Shown piece after piece: positions 35,489-48,119 of a stretch of 64,000 bases of DNA. The notes under the pieces were generated by a model that ran no database searches, had not been told where the DNA came from, and saw only the letters and a program-made list of their open reading frames with translations. The stretch comes from an uncultured Collinsella sp. (GTDB taxonomy: Bacteria; Actinomycetota; Coriobacteriia; Coriobacteriales; Coriobacteriaceae), in contig URRB01000008.1 of NCBI GenBank assembly GCA_900550195.1, positions 33,120-97,119 of the forward strand, given 5' to 3'. A program made the position numbers and the translations under genes. Numbering within the stretch: position 1 is the first letter of the stretch; each line of letters begins with the position of its first letter.

Positions 35489-36940
35489 TTACTTTTTGCG
35501 GGAATTGGTGAAGGCCATGAGAGCCAGGCCGACGGCCAGCCAGCCGATCACGATGCTCCACTCCACCATGTTGAGGGAGGCGGGAGAGAACGGAATCACG
35601 AGCAGGCCGATGATGATGGCGCAGGCAGCGATAGCGAGGCCGATGCCAAACTTGCCGCCGGGCACCTCGTAGGGACGAGGCAGGTCGGGCTCGGTGAAGC
35701 GCATGCGCAGGCAAGCGAGGGCGACCATGCCGCAGGAGAAGATGAAGGCGAGAGCCGACACGTTGGTCAGAGGGATGAGCATGTTCTTGCCCAGGAACGG
35801 ACCGACGACGGTGATGGCGCCCAGAACGACGCAGGCGAGCTTGGGAGCGCCGGACTTGGGGTCGACCTCGGCGAACTGCTCGGGCAGCTGGCCCTTGCGG
35901 CCCATGGCGAGCATGATGCGGCTCGTGGCGCCGTAGAAGGAGTTCATCGGACCCATGGGTCCAAGCGTAGCGATGACGAGCATGGCCAGGTACAGGAGCA
36001 TGTTGATGCCCTTGAGGCAGGCAAGCGCGGGAACCGGGCTCTTAACAAACTCGTGCCAGTCAAGGATAGTGCCGAACGAGTAAATGCAGACCATGTAGAA
36101 GCCGCCGGCGGCCAGCAGGGCCAGGGAGATGATCTTGCCGAACTTGTTCCAGTTAAGGCCCTCGGCTGCTTCCTCAGCCTGCTGAGGAATGGTGTCGAAG
36201 CCGGCGTAGAAGAACGGGGTCAGAACCAGGACCGACACGATGCCGGCAAACAGGCTGGTGCTCTCGGTAGCGGCCTTGCCGCCGCCAGCGCCGGTGACCT
36301 GGGAGAACACGGGCATGGCGTTGTCCGGCGAGCCGGTGAACAGCGAGACGCCCATGGCGAGCAGCATGCCGCAGAGCAGAGCCTTGGTCAGGAAGGCCTG
36401 GAGCTTGGCAGCCGAGCTGGCACCGCGGAAGTTAAGGAAGATGACGTAGACTGCAAAGCCGAGCGCGATCAGCGTCGGGAACAGGTAAACGTCGGCCCCC
36501 AGGATGGTGTAGAGCTTGATGGCGCGCAGCCACTCAAGGCCGGGCAGGCTGCCGAACATCTCGGACACGAGGGTCGAAATGGCGATGGCCTCCCACGGGC
36601 ACAGGATGCCGTTGCCCAGGGCCAAAAGCCATCCGGTGATGTAGCTCAGCGTACGGCCAAAGCTACGATCGACATACTCGACGATGCCACCCGAAATGGG
36701 GATAGCAGCCGTGAGCTCACCGAAAACAGCTCCGACGGGCACGAGGAAGATTGCACCCAAGAGGAATGCGATCATAGCGGGAACGGGACCGCCGCCCACG
36801 ACCATCCAGTCGCCGACCTGCAGAACCCAACCGGTACCGATGATGGCACCGAAGCCGATGGTGAAGAAGTTCCAGAGCGAGAGCGTTTTCTTCATGCCGC
36901 CGTTATCCTCGACTGCAACTTCTGCGTTCTTGTCCGCCAT
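35489..36940 (-). CDS. APC-superfamily amino acid permease
   Basis: 483 residues with about 12 membrane segments, starting at 36940 behind a strong AAAGGAGGGG site. 'LWNFFTIGFGAIIGTGWVLQVG' is the first-helix signature of the APC superfamily (the GAIIGTG substrate loop). It likely exchanges or imports an amino acid or amine. It lies 131 bases upstream of the amidohydrolase, in the same direction with no clear terminator between them, which suggests an uptake-and-hydrolysis pair. Confidence 0.88.
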   Translation of the reverse strand: MADKNAEVAVEDNGGMKKTLSLWNFFTIGFGAIIGTGWVLQVGDWMVVGGGPVPAMIAFLLGAIFLVPVGAVFGELTAAIPISGGIVEYVDRSFGRTLSYITGWLLALGNGILCPWEAIAISTLVSEMFGSLPGLEWLRAIKLYTILGADVYLFPTLIALGFAVYVIFLNFRGASSAAKLQAFLTKALLCGMLLAMGVSLFTGSPDNAMPVFSQVTGAGGGKAATESTSLFAGIVSVLVLTPFFYAGFDTIPQQAEEAAEGLNWNKFGKIISLALLAAGGFYMVCIYSFGTILDWHEFVKSPVPALACLKGINMLLYLAMLVIATLGPMGPMNSFYGATSRIMLAMGRKGQLPEQFAEVDPKSGAPKLACVVLGAITVVGPFLGKNMLIPLTNVSALAFIFSCGMVALACLRMRFTEPDLPRPYEVPGGKFGIGLAIAACAIIIGLLVIPFSPASLNMVEWSIVIGWLAVGLALMAFTNSRKK

Positions 36941-37295
36941 TGTTCCCCTCCTTTCCTTTTTGACGCCCCTTGACGTCACCCCTTGCGCGGTCTGTTTTGC
37001 CGCGCGCTTTTATTTCGTGGCTTTAAGATACGGCCTTGGCGCAGCAGCGCCGCTTGTAGCTCGACCGAAGGCAGAACTGCAAAACGAGCGGCGCCGTTTT
37101 TGGGACGAACGGCGGGAGACGTCATTCGTCTTGGACGCTTTCATCTTGTCTGCTTTTGAATACCTGTTGCCGTGACGCTTGGCGCGCGGCGCGGCAACGT
37201 TCATACCATTTGTCAGGCTTTTGGCGCACATGCCCATGTGTCGTGCATCTTTTTATGTAGGATAGACAAGTTACACATGAGGCAAGGTGATTCGA
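36941..37295. other. Divergent intergenic region with hairpin and palindrome
   Basis: This 355-base gap separates the permease from the C39-like protease gene. It holds a long hairpin (agcgccgct with agcggcgc, about 37048-37100, followed by cgttttt) in the permease leader, and a perfect CACATGCCCATGTG palindrome at 37228-37241 before the protease gene. No further gene is supported. Confidence 0.55.
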
Positions 37296-38297
37296 ATGGC
37301 ATACGGATACAATGACGGCGACCAACGGCCACAAAGCGTGCGCCTTGCCGGCCGCACCACGCCAACGCCCAGAAGCACCTCCGACAACGACAACCCGCAG
37401 CGCCCCCAAGAGCAGCCCGGGGCTTCTTCGCGGCAACAAAGCCATACCGTGCAGCAGTCAGACCGTGTGAGTACGAGCACGCGCCAACGCCAGACCGACA
37501 CATCGCAGCCACGCCGCTACGATCGCCGTAAGACCGACTACTACGTCAAGCGCTCCTTTTCGCGACCTCAACGCGATCGCGGCAATTCCGCCCCTCACCC
37601 CGCGTCGCACACCACAAGCCACGCGCTTCCGGCCCGCCGCCTACGCCTTGCGCTTTGCTCCATTGCCGCCTGCCTCGTCTTTGTGTTTTTGGGATCCTGT
37701 ATCTCCCACGGATCAGCCGGTCTTGAGCCCACTGCCGAGGACAAGCTGCTTAAAGCTCCCGTCGCGCCCGGTTACTCCTTTGCGTTCTCGACCCCACGCT
37801 CGCAATGGCAGGCCGGCGCCATGCCCCACATCTACCAAATTGACCCCGCATGGTCGGAGCTGCCCTATGCCGGTGGCACTATTCGAGAAAACGCTTGCGG
37901 TCCCACTTGCCTCACCATGGTCTATATCTTTAAGACCGGCCACACCGATAAGACGCCGGTCGATGTATGCGCACTGGCCGAAGCCGGCAACTACGCCCCC
38001 ACTGGTGCCACCGAGTGGTCGTTTATGACAGGCGGCGCGTGGCAGCTGGGGCTCAACGGAACACAGCTCTATAACGATCGCGAATCGATTACCCAAGCAC
38101 TTCGCTCGGGTGCGCCCGTCATCGCCGCAGTGCGCCCCGGTACGTTTACCAACGTAGGCCACTACATCGTGCTCTACGGCATCGACGACGCCAACCAGAT
38201 TGGCGTCTACGACCCCAACTCGGCCAGCCGCAGCGCCCGCCGCTGGGGCGTCGTAGAGGTCCTCAACGAAGTCGAAGCCATGTGGGCCTACTACTAG
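37296..38297 (+). CDS. Membrane-anchored C39-like cysteine protease
   Basis: 333 residues from the ATG at 37296 (AAGGTG upstream). A long Gln/Arg/Ser/Thr-rich cytoplasmic segment (1-110), one membrane segment (115-133), then a peptidase C39-like domain with C201 in 'ENACGPTC', H289 in 'VGHYIVLYG' and D306/N308 in 'YDPNS'. The papain-like triad appears complete and would face outside the cell. No ABC transporter is fused or adjacent, so a bacteriocin-processing role is not indicated. The last codon overlaps a repeat that starts at 38294. Confidence 0.8.
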   Translation: MAYGYNDGDQRPQSVRLAGRTTPTPRSTSDNDNPQRPQEQPGASSRQQSHTVQQSDRVSTSTRQRQTDTSQPRRYDRRKTDYYVKRSFSRPQRDRGNSAPHPASHTTSHALPARRLRLALCSIAACLVFVFLGSCISHGSAGLEPTAEDKLLKAPVAPGYSFAFSTPRSQWQAGAMPHIYQIDPAWSELPYAGGTIRENACGPTCLTMVYIFKTGHTDKTPVDVCALAEAGNYAPTGATEWSFMTGGAWQLGLNGTQLYNDRESITQALRSGAPVIAAVRPGTFTNVGHYIVLYGIDDANQIGVYDPNSASRSARRWGVVEVLNEVEAMWAYY

Positions 38298-38378
38298 TCA
38301 TTGGGGACAGACTTAAATGAGTGGTCATTGGGGACGCTCTTGTTTGACTAGTCATTTAAGAACGTCCCCAATGACTAG
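38294..38378. repeat. REP-like inverted repeat (cattggggacg family)
   Basis: CTAGTCATTGGGGAC (38294-38308) is repeated inverted as GTCCCCAATGACTAG (38364-38378). A second internal copy, gtcattggggacg at 38323-38335, pairs with aacgtccccaat. The left end includes the stop codon of the protease gene. This word is common in REP elements mobilised by IS200-like transposases. Confidence 0.7.
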
Positions 38379-38390
38379 GTGAATAGCAAA

Positions 38391-38420
38391 AGCCCCGCAG
38401 TCGGAGCGGACTGCGGGGCT
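38391..38420 (-). terminator. Terminator of arcC
   Basis: A 12-pair stem (agccccgcagtc and its complement) with a short loop, followed on the minus strand by TTTTGC, 66 bases past the arcC stop. Confidence 0.85.
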
Positions 38421-38485
38421 CATGAAGAGAGGCTAGTTTGTGGGCGCTTTGCCTGGCGCCCACGAGAGAGGCAACAGAGTAGAGA

Positions 38486-39448
38486 CTACTCGTGGATGCG
38501 AGTACCGGAGAGGCCGGCCATGGTCTCGGCAGCCTTGTCCAGGGCGCCGATGATGCAGGTGCGGCCCTTGCGGGAACGAGCGAACTTGATGGCAGCGCGG
38601 ACCTTGGGCTCCATGGAACCCTTGCCGAACTGGCCCTCGTCGGCCAGGCGCTCGGCCTCGTCGGCGGTGATGTCCTCGAGCTCCTCCTGGTTGGGCTTGC
38701 CAAAGTTGATGGCGACATGCTCAACGGCGGTCAGCAGGAACAGAACGTCGGCGTCGCAGTCCTCGGCCAGCAGCTCGCCGCCCAGGTCCTTGTCGATGAC
38801 GGCGGGAACGCCCTTGTAGCAGCCCTTGTTCTCGTAGTCGCGGACGACGGGGATGCCGCCGCCACCGCAGGCGATGACGATGAACTCGTTGTCGAGCAGG
38901 TTGAGGATGGAGTCAGCCTCGACGATCTTCTTGGGATCGGGGGAAGCGACGACGCGACGCCAGCCGCGGCCGGAATCCTCGACGAAGACCTTGGAGGGAT
39001 CCTCGGCCATGAACTCCTTGGCCTGCTCCTCGGTGTAGAAGGGTCCGATCGGCTTGGTCGGGTTCTTGAACGCGGGATCATCCGGATCGCACTCGATCTG
39101 GGTGACGACGGTGGCGGCGTGCCAACGCTTATAGCGCTTGTGCATCTCGCGGCCGATGCCCTGCTGCAGGTGATAACCAATGTAGCCCTGGGACATGGCG
39201 CCGCACTCGGGCAGCGGCATCTCGGGGGTACCGATGGCATCGTGGGCAGCGGCGAAGGCGTTCTGGATCATGCCGACCTGCGGGCCGTTGCCGTGGGTGA
39301 TGATGATCTCATTGCCCTGCTCGATGAGACCGAGGAGAGCGTGGGCGGTGTTGCTCACGGCCTCGATCTGCTCGACGGGGTTGTTGCCGAGGGCGTTGCC
39401 GCCAAGGGCGACGACAATACGATCGGGCTTGCCAAGAGGCTTAGACAT
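38486..39448 (-). CDS. arcC: Carbamate kinase
   Basis: 320 residues from the ATG at 39448 (AAAGGA upstream). Amino-acid-kinase motifs include 'IVVALGGNALG' near the N-terminus, 'THGNGPQVG', and 'IACGGGGIPVVRD', with 'AVIDKDLGGELLAEDCDAD' as the family's catalytic-lysine region. It converts carbamoyl phosphate and ADP to ATP. The usual partners, arginine deiminase and a catabolic carbamoyltransferase, are not in the window. It is transcribed alone, from an AT-rich upstream region. Confidence 0.95.
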   Translation of the reverse strand: MSKPLGKPDRIVVALGGNALGNNPVEQIEAVSNTAHALLGLIEQGNEIIITHGNGPQVGMIQNAFAAAHDAIGTPEMPLPECGAMSQGYIGYHLQQGIGREMHKRYKRWHAATVVTQIECDPDDPAFKNPTKPIGPFYTEEQAKEFMAEDPSKVFVEDSGRGWRRVVASPDPKKIVEADSILNLLDNEFIVIACGGGGIPVVRDYENKGCYKGVPAVIDKDLGGELLAEDCDADVLFLLTAVEHVAINFGKPNQEELEDITADEAERLADEGQFGKGSMEPKVRAAIKFARSRKGRTCIIGALDKAAETMAGLSGTRIHE

Positions 39449-39883
39449 TGCTGGAATCCTTTCTGTAAAAGGCCTACAACCCATTAATAACCCGCGTCCG
39501 TGCGATACGCGAGTTTATTAAGGTTTATATTCTCTTTATCGCTCATTTTATTCATTTTGAAAATAGCGGAACGGTGAACGGTCGTTTTTATCCGCTCAGC
39601 GTACAGAACTCCAGCTCAGACATATCTACGTAATTTACGTGCGACTTTATTTAAATAGAGCAGGGATTAGACCAGATTATGCAAACTATATCTTTGCTAA
39701 ACACAAAACGGACAGCGCAATATCTTACTCGCACTATACGCGATTCTATACATTAATTTGACGAGTATGCATCCCTGCAAAAACATGGGGCTTTTCATCC
39801 AACATAAGGGATAGCCGATCGCGCTTCACCCCGCGGCAAGCGACTGCGAGTTCGCAGTATGGAACTTTACCGTCGGCTTCTGC

Positions 39884-40099
39884 ATGAACGCTGCCGACGC
39901 CCTTTCGCTCCTGCGCGCCCAAGCAGCCGAGAACGCTAACGGCGCCACTGCCAACCTGGCCACCCTCAACAACGGCGCTGCCAGCCTTTTCGCAAAGTAC
40001 CGTGCTGGCTCGCTGGCTTTGAGGCCTAAGCGAGCTTTGCTATTTGCCAATTTTTGTATGATTTGGGTCAAATCTATCTGCCAATTTTTGTATGATTAG
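39884..40099 (+). pseudogene. Possible gene remnant, Ala-rich
   Basis: A 71-residue open frame whose first 45 residues ('NAADALSLLRAQAAENANG', 'ATLNNGAASLFAKYRAGSL') look like real coding sequence by composition. Its end runs into the 34-bp repeats and it has no clear ribosome site. It may be the tail of a lost gene. I do not recognise a family. Confidence 0.25.
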
Positions 40100-40135
40100 G
40101 GTCAAATCTATTTGCCAATTTTTGTCATTGAGGGG
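40045..40135 (+). repeat. Three direct 34-bp repeats before the ATPase gene
   Basis: Two near-identical 34-base units (40045-40078 and 40079-40112; two differences) and a third that shares the first 13 bases, tgccaatttttgt. Each full unit contains gggtcaaatct. The array ends five bases before the ATPase start codon, so it covers the promoter and ribosome-binding region. Confidence 0.8.
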
Positions 40136-40140
40136 TTTTA

Positions 40141-41502
40141 ATGCTACGCCGTAAGGTCACTGACAGGCTTTTGAGCTGGAAGAACAAATCCAATAAAGCG
40201 TTGCTTGTTACTGGCGCGCGTCAGATTGGCAAGAGCTATGCAATTCGCGCGTTTGGAAAGAGCAACTACGCTTCGTATTATGAGGTCAATCTGCTACTCG
40301 ATGCCGAGGCAAGAGACGTACTTGTTGGCGCTAAGAACTCCATTGACTTCATCAACCGTGTGGCCCTTCTTGCGGATGCACCGCTTGTTGAAGGAGACAC
40401 GCTTATCTTCGTCGATGAGATTCAGGAGTATCCGCAGATCGTTACACTTATGAAGGCGCTGGTCGAGGACGGACGCTTTAGCTATGTCTTCTCGGGGTCT
40501 ATGCTTGGGACTGAGTTTAAGGGGATCTCTTCTTTTCCGGTGGGGTATGTCGAGCACATTGTTATGCGACCGATGGATTTTGAAGAGTTCTGTTGGGCAA
40601 ACAGCATCAGCGAGAATGTGCTTGCAGACATTCGCAGCTGCCTTGTCGAGAGACGTCCCGTCGAAAACTATATTCATGAGGCGATGCTCAAAAACTTTAG
40701 AGCCTATATCGTTTGCGGCGGCATGCCAGAGGTCGTTCAGAACTATATCGATTCGGGCTATTCGCTCGTGAGAACGCGTGTGCTTCAAATTCAGCTAGTC
40801 GATCAGTACAAAAGCGATATCTCTAAATATGCATCGACTCGAGCGTTTAACGTTCGCTCCATTTTCGAGCAAATTCCCGTTCAGCTTGAGGCGGAGTCCC
40901 ATCGCTTTATCGTCTCGTCTCTAGGCGAGGGAGCTCGTCTTCAAAAATACGAGCAGGATTTCCTATGGCTGGTGAACGCAGGCGTTGGATTGATGGTCCC
41001 CCAGGTGACGGAGGCCCGGAGTCCTCTTAAGAGGACAGAGAAGGCAGCCGCCTTCAAACTATACGAGTCCGATACAGGAATGCTCGCATCGCGACATCCC
41101 GGTAGCACGGCACGCGCTGTATATCTAGATATGAAAACCCCCAACCTCGGCGGTCTCTATGAAAACGTGGTCGCGCAGGAGCTTGTTGCCCTCGGAGCAG
41201 ATACGTGGTACTACCAAACACGTGAGGTCGGTGAAGTCGACTTTGTAATCGAAGGCGCCCGAGGACATGTTGTCCCAATCGAAGTCAAATCGGGCAAGAA
41301 AGTTCGAGCACATGCGGCCCTCGATCGCCTGATGAGTGTGGGCGAGTACAAGATTCCCGAGGCCGTTGTGCTGAGCCACGAAAACCTTAGCGAAGAGGGC
41401 AAGATCCTGTACGTTCCAATCTATATGACATTCTGCCTCGATGAGTTTATGGAAAAGGACGACCCCAACAACGATTTCTCATTTGCACCCATATCTCTCT
41501 AG
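40141..41502 (+). CDS. AAA ATPase with DUF4143 and nuclease-like C-terminus
   Basis: 453 residues. Walker A GARQIGKS at 25-32, Walker B LIFVDEIQE at 88-96, and an AAA_14 domain followed by DUF4143. The C-terminal 'REVGEVDFVIEG' and 'PIEVKSGK' reproduce the D and ExK of a PD-(D/E)XK nuclease fold, often degenerate in this family. The cellular role is unknown despite wide spread in gut bacteria. The gene is flanked by direct repeats upstream and a large hairpin downstream, and its codon use looks less GC-rich than that of its neighbours, which suggests acquisition. Confidence 0.85.
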   Translation: MLRRKVTDRLLSWKNKSNKALLVTGARQIGKSYAIRAFGKSNYASYYEVNLLLDAEARDVLVGAKNSIDFINRVALLADAPLVEGDTLIFVDEIQEYPQIVTLMKALVEDGRFSYVFSGSMLGTEFKGISSFPVGYVEHIVMRPMDFEEFCWANSISENVLADIRSCLVERRPVENYIHEAMLKNFRAYIVCGGMPEVVQNYIDSGYSLVRTRVLQIQLVDQYKSDISKYASTRAFNVRSIFEQIPVQLEAESHRFIVSSLGEGARLQKYEQDFLWLVNAGVGLMVPQVTEARSPLKRTEKAAAFKLYESDTGMLASRHPGSTARAVYLDMKTPNLGGLYENVVAQELVALGADTWYYQTREVGEVDFVIEGARGHVVPIEVKSGKKVRAHAALDRLMSVGEYKIPEAVVLSHENLSEEGKILYVPIYMTFCLDEFMEKDDPNNDFSFAPISL

Positions 41503-41645
41503 ATCATCTGAACCAACAACCAAGCCCCCTCCATAACCAAAGTAACGCGTGGTTTCGCGGCCGCGCCGCGAAACAGCGACGGGGACAAAAGGCCCCCACA
41601 ACCACGTCCCTCATGCAGCCCCACAATCCGAGGACGTAGTCGTAG

Positions 41646-41768
41646 CAGGATCTGAGGGCTGACCTTCGCGGACATTCCGCAGGACGAAGGAACCCCCGCC
41701 GCACGTAGTGCGCAGCGGGGGTTCCTTCATGTCCGAGGACGTCCGCGAAGGTCAGCCCTCAGATCCTG
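41646..41768. repeat. Nested long hairpin downstream of nifJ
   Basis: A perfect outer 28-base stem (41646-41673 with 41741-41768) encloses a perfect 14-base inner stem (41686-41699 with 41715-41728, gaaggaacccccgc) and a small cgcac/gtgcg tip. It begins 11 bases beyond the nifJ stop and may end transcription on both strands. A smaller hairpin (gtttcgcgg with ccgcgaaac) is at 41552-41574. Confidence 0.8.
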
Positions 41769-41779
41769 CGGTGGGAGAC

Positions 41780-45319
<3,540 letters not shown>

Positions 45320-45664
45320 ATACCCCTCTCCTCTCATATAGGTATACAGGCCCCGGCGATCGCCGGGATGTTGGCGTGATGGGATTTACGCTGTTGCTTC
45401 CAATCATCTGGCAGGCAGGCTCAGCAGCAGGTACGTGGCGTGGAGAGAAGACATGCCGAGGCGAGGGCCAGCTGATGCGCCCCACAGACCCGACCGCCCG
45501 TCTTGCACATGACCGAGCGCCGCAAAGGCCGCATGCCGGATGCTCCCGGGCACGCCCCGGCGATGGGAAGCGCCCGCAACGGAAATCCGCATGCGGGTTT
45601 ATTGTACCCCGCCGTCAAGTGTAATTTCGGCAAATATAGGCGGGCGGTAAAGGTTTACCTCGGG
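45320..45664. other. Upstream region of nifJ
   Basis: This stretch has no supported gene. It holds the nifJ leader with a perfect 16-base palindrome cccggcgatcgccggg at 45352-45367 and presumably its promoter. Confidence 0.5.
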
Positions 45665-46193
45665 TGACCGCCAAAGGCCAGAATGGTCCCTCCATCCCCG
45701 GACGACTGGCTCTGACGCGCCAAGGAGTGTCCCCAAGTACCGGCAGGAAAGGAACGTCCCTAGCTGCCGGCTAGAGGGCGCCGAGCAGGATGGCGTAGGT
45801 GGTGGATTCGCCGAGTTTGAGCTCGTCGCCGGGGTTGAGCTGGGCGGAGCGGCCGGGCTCTACTTGAATACACACACTCGTGACCCCGTTTACCACCACG
45901 GTGCCGTTAGTGGACGACAGGTCCTCGACAAACCATGCGCCAGACTCGTCGCACCAGATATGGGCATGGCGGGCCGAGACGTCGTCGGTGATGCCGCCCT
46001 CCCCCGTTGCCAGCGCGCCGATCTCAACGCCTTCCTCACTCGGCTGAATCCAGCGCGGGACGCTCACCACGTAGCCGTTTTGCACGCACAGCAGTCCCAG
46101 CGGATGCGCCGGCGCGACCTCGTGCTCGCCCGCGACCGAAGATGTGCTCAGCGAGCGCGGCGTCGACGTGTCGCCGCCACGGGTCGCATGAGC
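45665..46193. repeat. Direct repeat, left copy (FHA gene 3' half)
   Basis: About 530 bases that align over their whole length with 52401-52935 in the same orientation, covering the last ~140 codons of an FHA-domain gene plus ~105 bases of downstream sequence with an aggagtgtccccaagt word. The copies differ at many positions and by small indels, so they are old or come from different strains. Confidence 0.88.
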
Positions 46194-46244
46194 GCGGCGG
46201 CTCGCCCGACTTGGAACTAAGGCGGGCGTGAGAGCAAACGGCAT
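45771..46244 (-). pseudogene. Truncated FHA-domain gene copy
   Basis: 157 codons. The C-terminal 140 are, by hand alignment, roughly 84% identical to the intact FHA protein at 52507-53445, including 'WIQPSE', 'SARHAHIWCD' and 'DLSSTNGTVVVNG'. The N-terminal half (about 170 residues) is missing and replaced by an unrelated 18-20 residue stretch with no ribosome site before its ATG. The FHA fold itself is nearly complete, so a folded product is possible, but truncation at the repeat boundary points to a remnant. Confidence 0.75.
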
Positions 46245-46760
46245 AGGGAACGAATCTTGCGGATGTACTCCTCGACGTCAGGCAGGTAAGCCCCACGAAG
46301 TCACCGGGGAGGCCCAAGCGGCCCGGCACCACTTCCAGATTCTGACCAGGGCGAGTCGTTCGCCGGTGGCTGAAGGCTCGCTCCCACCCAAAAGGGGAGA
46401 TTCGCGTTGTTCCCCAATCGCTCTCGCATCTTTCATTTTGCTCGAGGTGGGCTATAAAAACTTTCCTGGTGAAAGGCGGCGATTGGTTTCCTTTCTTTCT
46501 AGAGGAGCGCGCCTGTAATCTGTTTTCATCCTAAATCAAGTTAAGATCGGACCTTCCAGAGGCAAGTCGACTCAAACTGCGAGGCTCCATGTTGGAATAA
46601 AGAGCGCTGTCGAAGTGCCAACAACACAAAGCTTGCCAGTCTCAAATAGAACCTTTTGGGAGTCCGATTGGGCCGCACACCGAATCCCCGCTGGTGGTTT
46701 TTTATAGCTGCGCAACAATAAACAAGGTTAGTGCCAGTCCAGCATGAAATTGAGGAACGT
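46245..46760. other. Gap upstream of the radical SAM gene
   Basis: About 515 bases without a supported gene. The right half is AT-richer and probably contains the maturase promoter. I find no coherent coding frame and no recognisable repeat. Confidence 0.5.
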
Positions 46761-48119
46761 ATGCATTTTTTCTCAGTAAGTGATCGTCGTTACTGCTTCG
46801 ATGAGGTCACTCGCAATTGCTTTCAGGTTGACCAAGCATCAGAAGATGCGCTTCGCATATTTGAAGCATCGGGAAGAACGGTCAACTCGAAGTTGCTAAC
46901 AAAGTCACTTGCTGCGAAAGGCTACGACCAAACGACCATAGCAGAACTTGAAGACGACATTGATGAGTATCAACGATTGTCTGAGCGGACTTTCTTAACA
47001 AAAGACACGCCTCGAAAACTTAGATCCATCGAACTCCACGTTTCACATGCATGCAACCTTGGTTGTAGTTACTGTTTTGCCGGTAAAGGAGATTATGGAA
47101 CGTCTCCTCTGCTGATGACAGACGAGATAGCCTTCAAGGCGGTCGACTACCTCGTCGCAAGTTCATCGGAAAACGAAACGCTTGCGATCGTCTTTTTTGG
47201 TGGGGAACCCATGATTAACGAGCCGCTGATATGGAAAACGGTCGACTATTCAAAAAGAATATACCCCAATAGAAACTTTACCTATTCTATTACGACCAAC
47301 GGAACGCTTTTGAATGACACTGCTGTGAATTCTTTCAAGGAGCACGGGTTTTCTGTTCTGATTAGTCTCGATGGTACAGGATGCAAGCACGATGCATCGC
47401 GCCCGTACAAGACGGGAGGCGGCTCTTTCTCCGATATCGACAAAAACGTTCGTCGTTTTTCCGAGTCGTTCCCCTTCGGCGCAAGAGCGACCTTAACAAA
47501 TAATAACTGTAACCTTGTTGAAGACTATCTTCAGTTTAAAGAGATGGGCTTCAGAAGGATTTACTTCTCGCCCGTGAGCTCATTCGATGAGAATATCAAA
47601 CTCGACGAACACTCATTAAACAAAATCAGGGCGGGCCTAATAGATTTGGCGGATCAATATCTCAAACAGATTGATCAAGGGGAAAAGCCCTTGTTTAGAA
47701 CATTGAAAACTGCAGTTGATTTGATTATGAGCAACAGGATCGCCTTTGTCGGATGCGGGGCTGGCAGGCGTTTTATTTCCGTGACTCCCGAAGGGGACGT
47801 ATACCCCTGTCACAGGTTTGTCGGGATGATGCGATTCAAAATGGGCAACATCGTCACCGGAATTGACGAAACTAGGTATATTGAAAACTGGAGTCAGGGT
47901 GTCGAAAAAAGAATTGACTGTACGGACTGTTGGGCTCGGTCTTTCTGTGGTGGGGGCTGTAGCTGGGAGGCTGCAGACGAGCACGGCTACTTGCCCAAGA
48001 GTCTACACCCTGCATCATGTGAATATAGAAAAATGTGCTACGAGATGGCTTTTGACCTTATTTCCCGCCACTCATCTTCGCAGGAGAAAAATCAACGAGA
48101 AGCTACTGTATCGGAATAA
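46761..48119 (+). CDS. Radical SAM/SPASM peptide maturase
   Basis: 452 residues from the ATG at 46761, which has GAGGA four bases upstream; a GTG ten codons earlier is less well placed. The N-terminal ~85 residues ('MHFFSVSDRRYCFDEVTRNC', 'FQVDQ') resemble the peptide-recognition region of thioether maturases. The radical SAM motif CNLGCSYC is at 98-105, with FFGGEP later. A C-terminal SPASM region has CGAGRRF, 'PEGDVYPC', CTDCWARSFCGGGC and a last CEYRKMC. Such enzymes join Cys sulphur to carbon atoms in precursor peptides. Two Cys-rich peptides lie directly downstream. The bond type is not readable from sequence. Confidence 0.87.
   Translation: MHFFSVSDRRYCFDEVTRNCFQVDQASEDALRIFEASGRTVNSKLLTKSLAAKGYDQTTIAELEDDIDEYQRLSERTFLTKDTPRKLRSIELHVSHACNLGCSYCFAGKGDYGTSPLLMTDEIAFKAVDYLVASSSENETLAIVFFGGEPMINEPLIWKTVDYSKRIYPNRNFTYSITTNGTLLNDTAVNSFKEHGFSVLISLDGTGCKHDASRPYKTGGGSFSDIDKNVRRFSESFPFGARATLTNNNCNLVEDYLQFKEMGFRRIYFSPVSSFDENIKLDEHSLNKIRAGLIDLADQYLKQIDQGEKPLFRTLKTAVDLIMSNRIAFVGCGAGRRFISVTPEGDVYPCHRFVGMMRFKMGNIVTGIDETRYIENWSQGVEKRIDCTDCWARSFCGGGCSWEAADEHGYLPKSLHPASCEYRKMCYEMAFDLISRHSSSQEKNQREATVSE

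Larger units (their letters stand above)
39449..40140. other. AT-rich intergenic region with possible gene remnant
   Basis: This 692-base gap has three parts. 39449-39820 is AT-rich with no gene and includes the palindrome ACGTAATTTACGT and one ATTATGCAA word at 39676-39684; it probably holds the arcC promoter. 39830-40035 is GC-rich and has an open plus-strand frame rich in Ala, Asn and Leu. 40045-40135 is a tandem repeat. Confidence 0.6.

Noticed and set aside
37296..38297. C39 protease as leader peptidase of the peptide cluster
   Set aside because: It is about 9 kb away, lies outside the island, is not fused to a transporter and would have its catalytic domain outside the cell.
40045..40135. 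A CRISPR array, suggested by the direct repeats
   Set aside because: The units are contiguous with no variable spacers, there are fewer than three full copies, and no cas genes are present.
46245..46760. A further small precursor gene upstream of the maturase
   Set aside because: No short frame there has both a plausible ribosome site and a Cys-rich or MKHIHP-like product.
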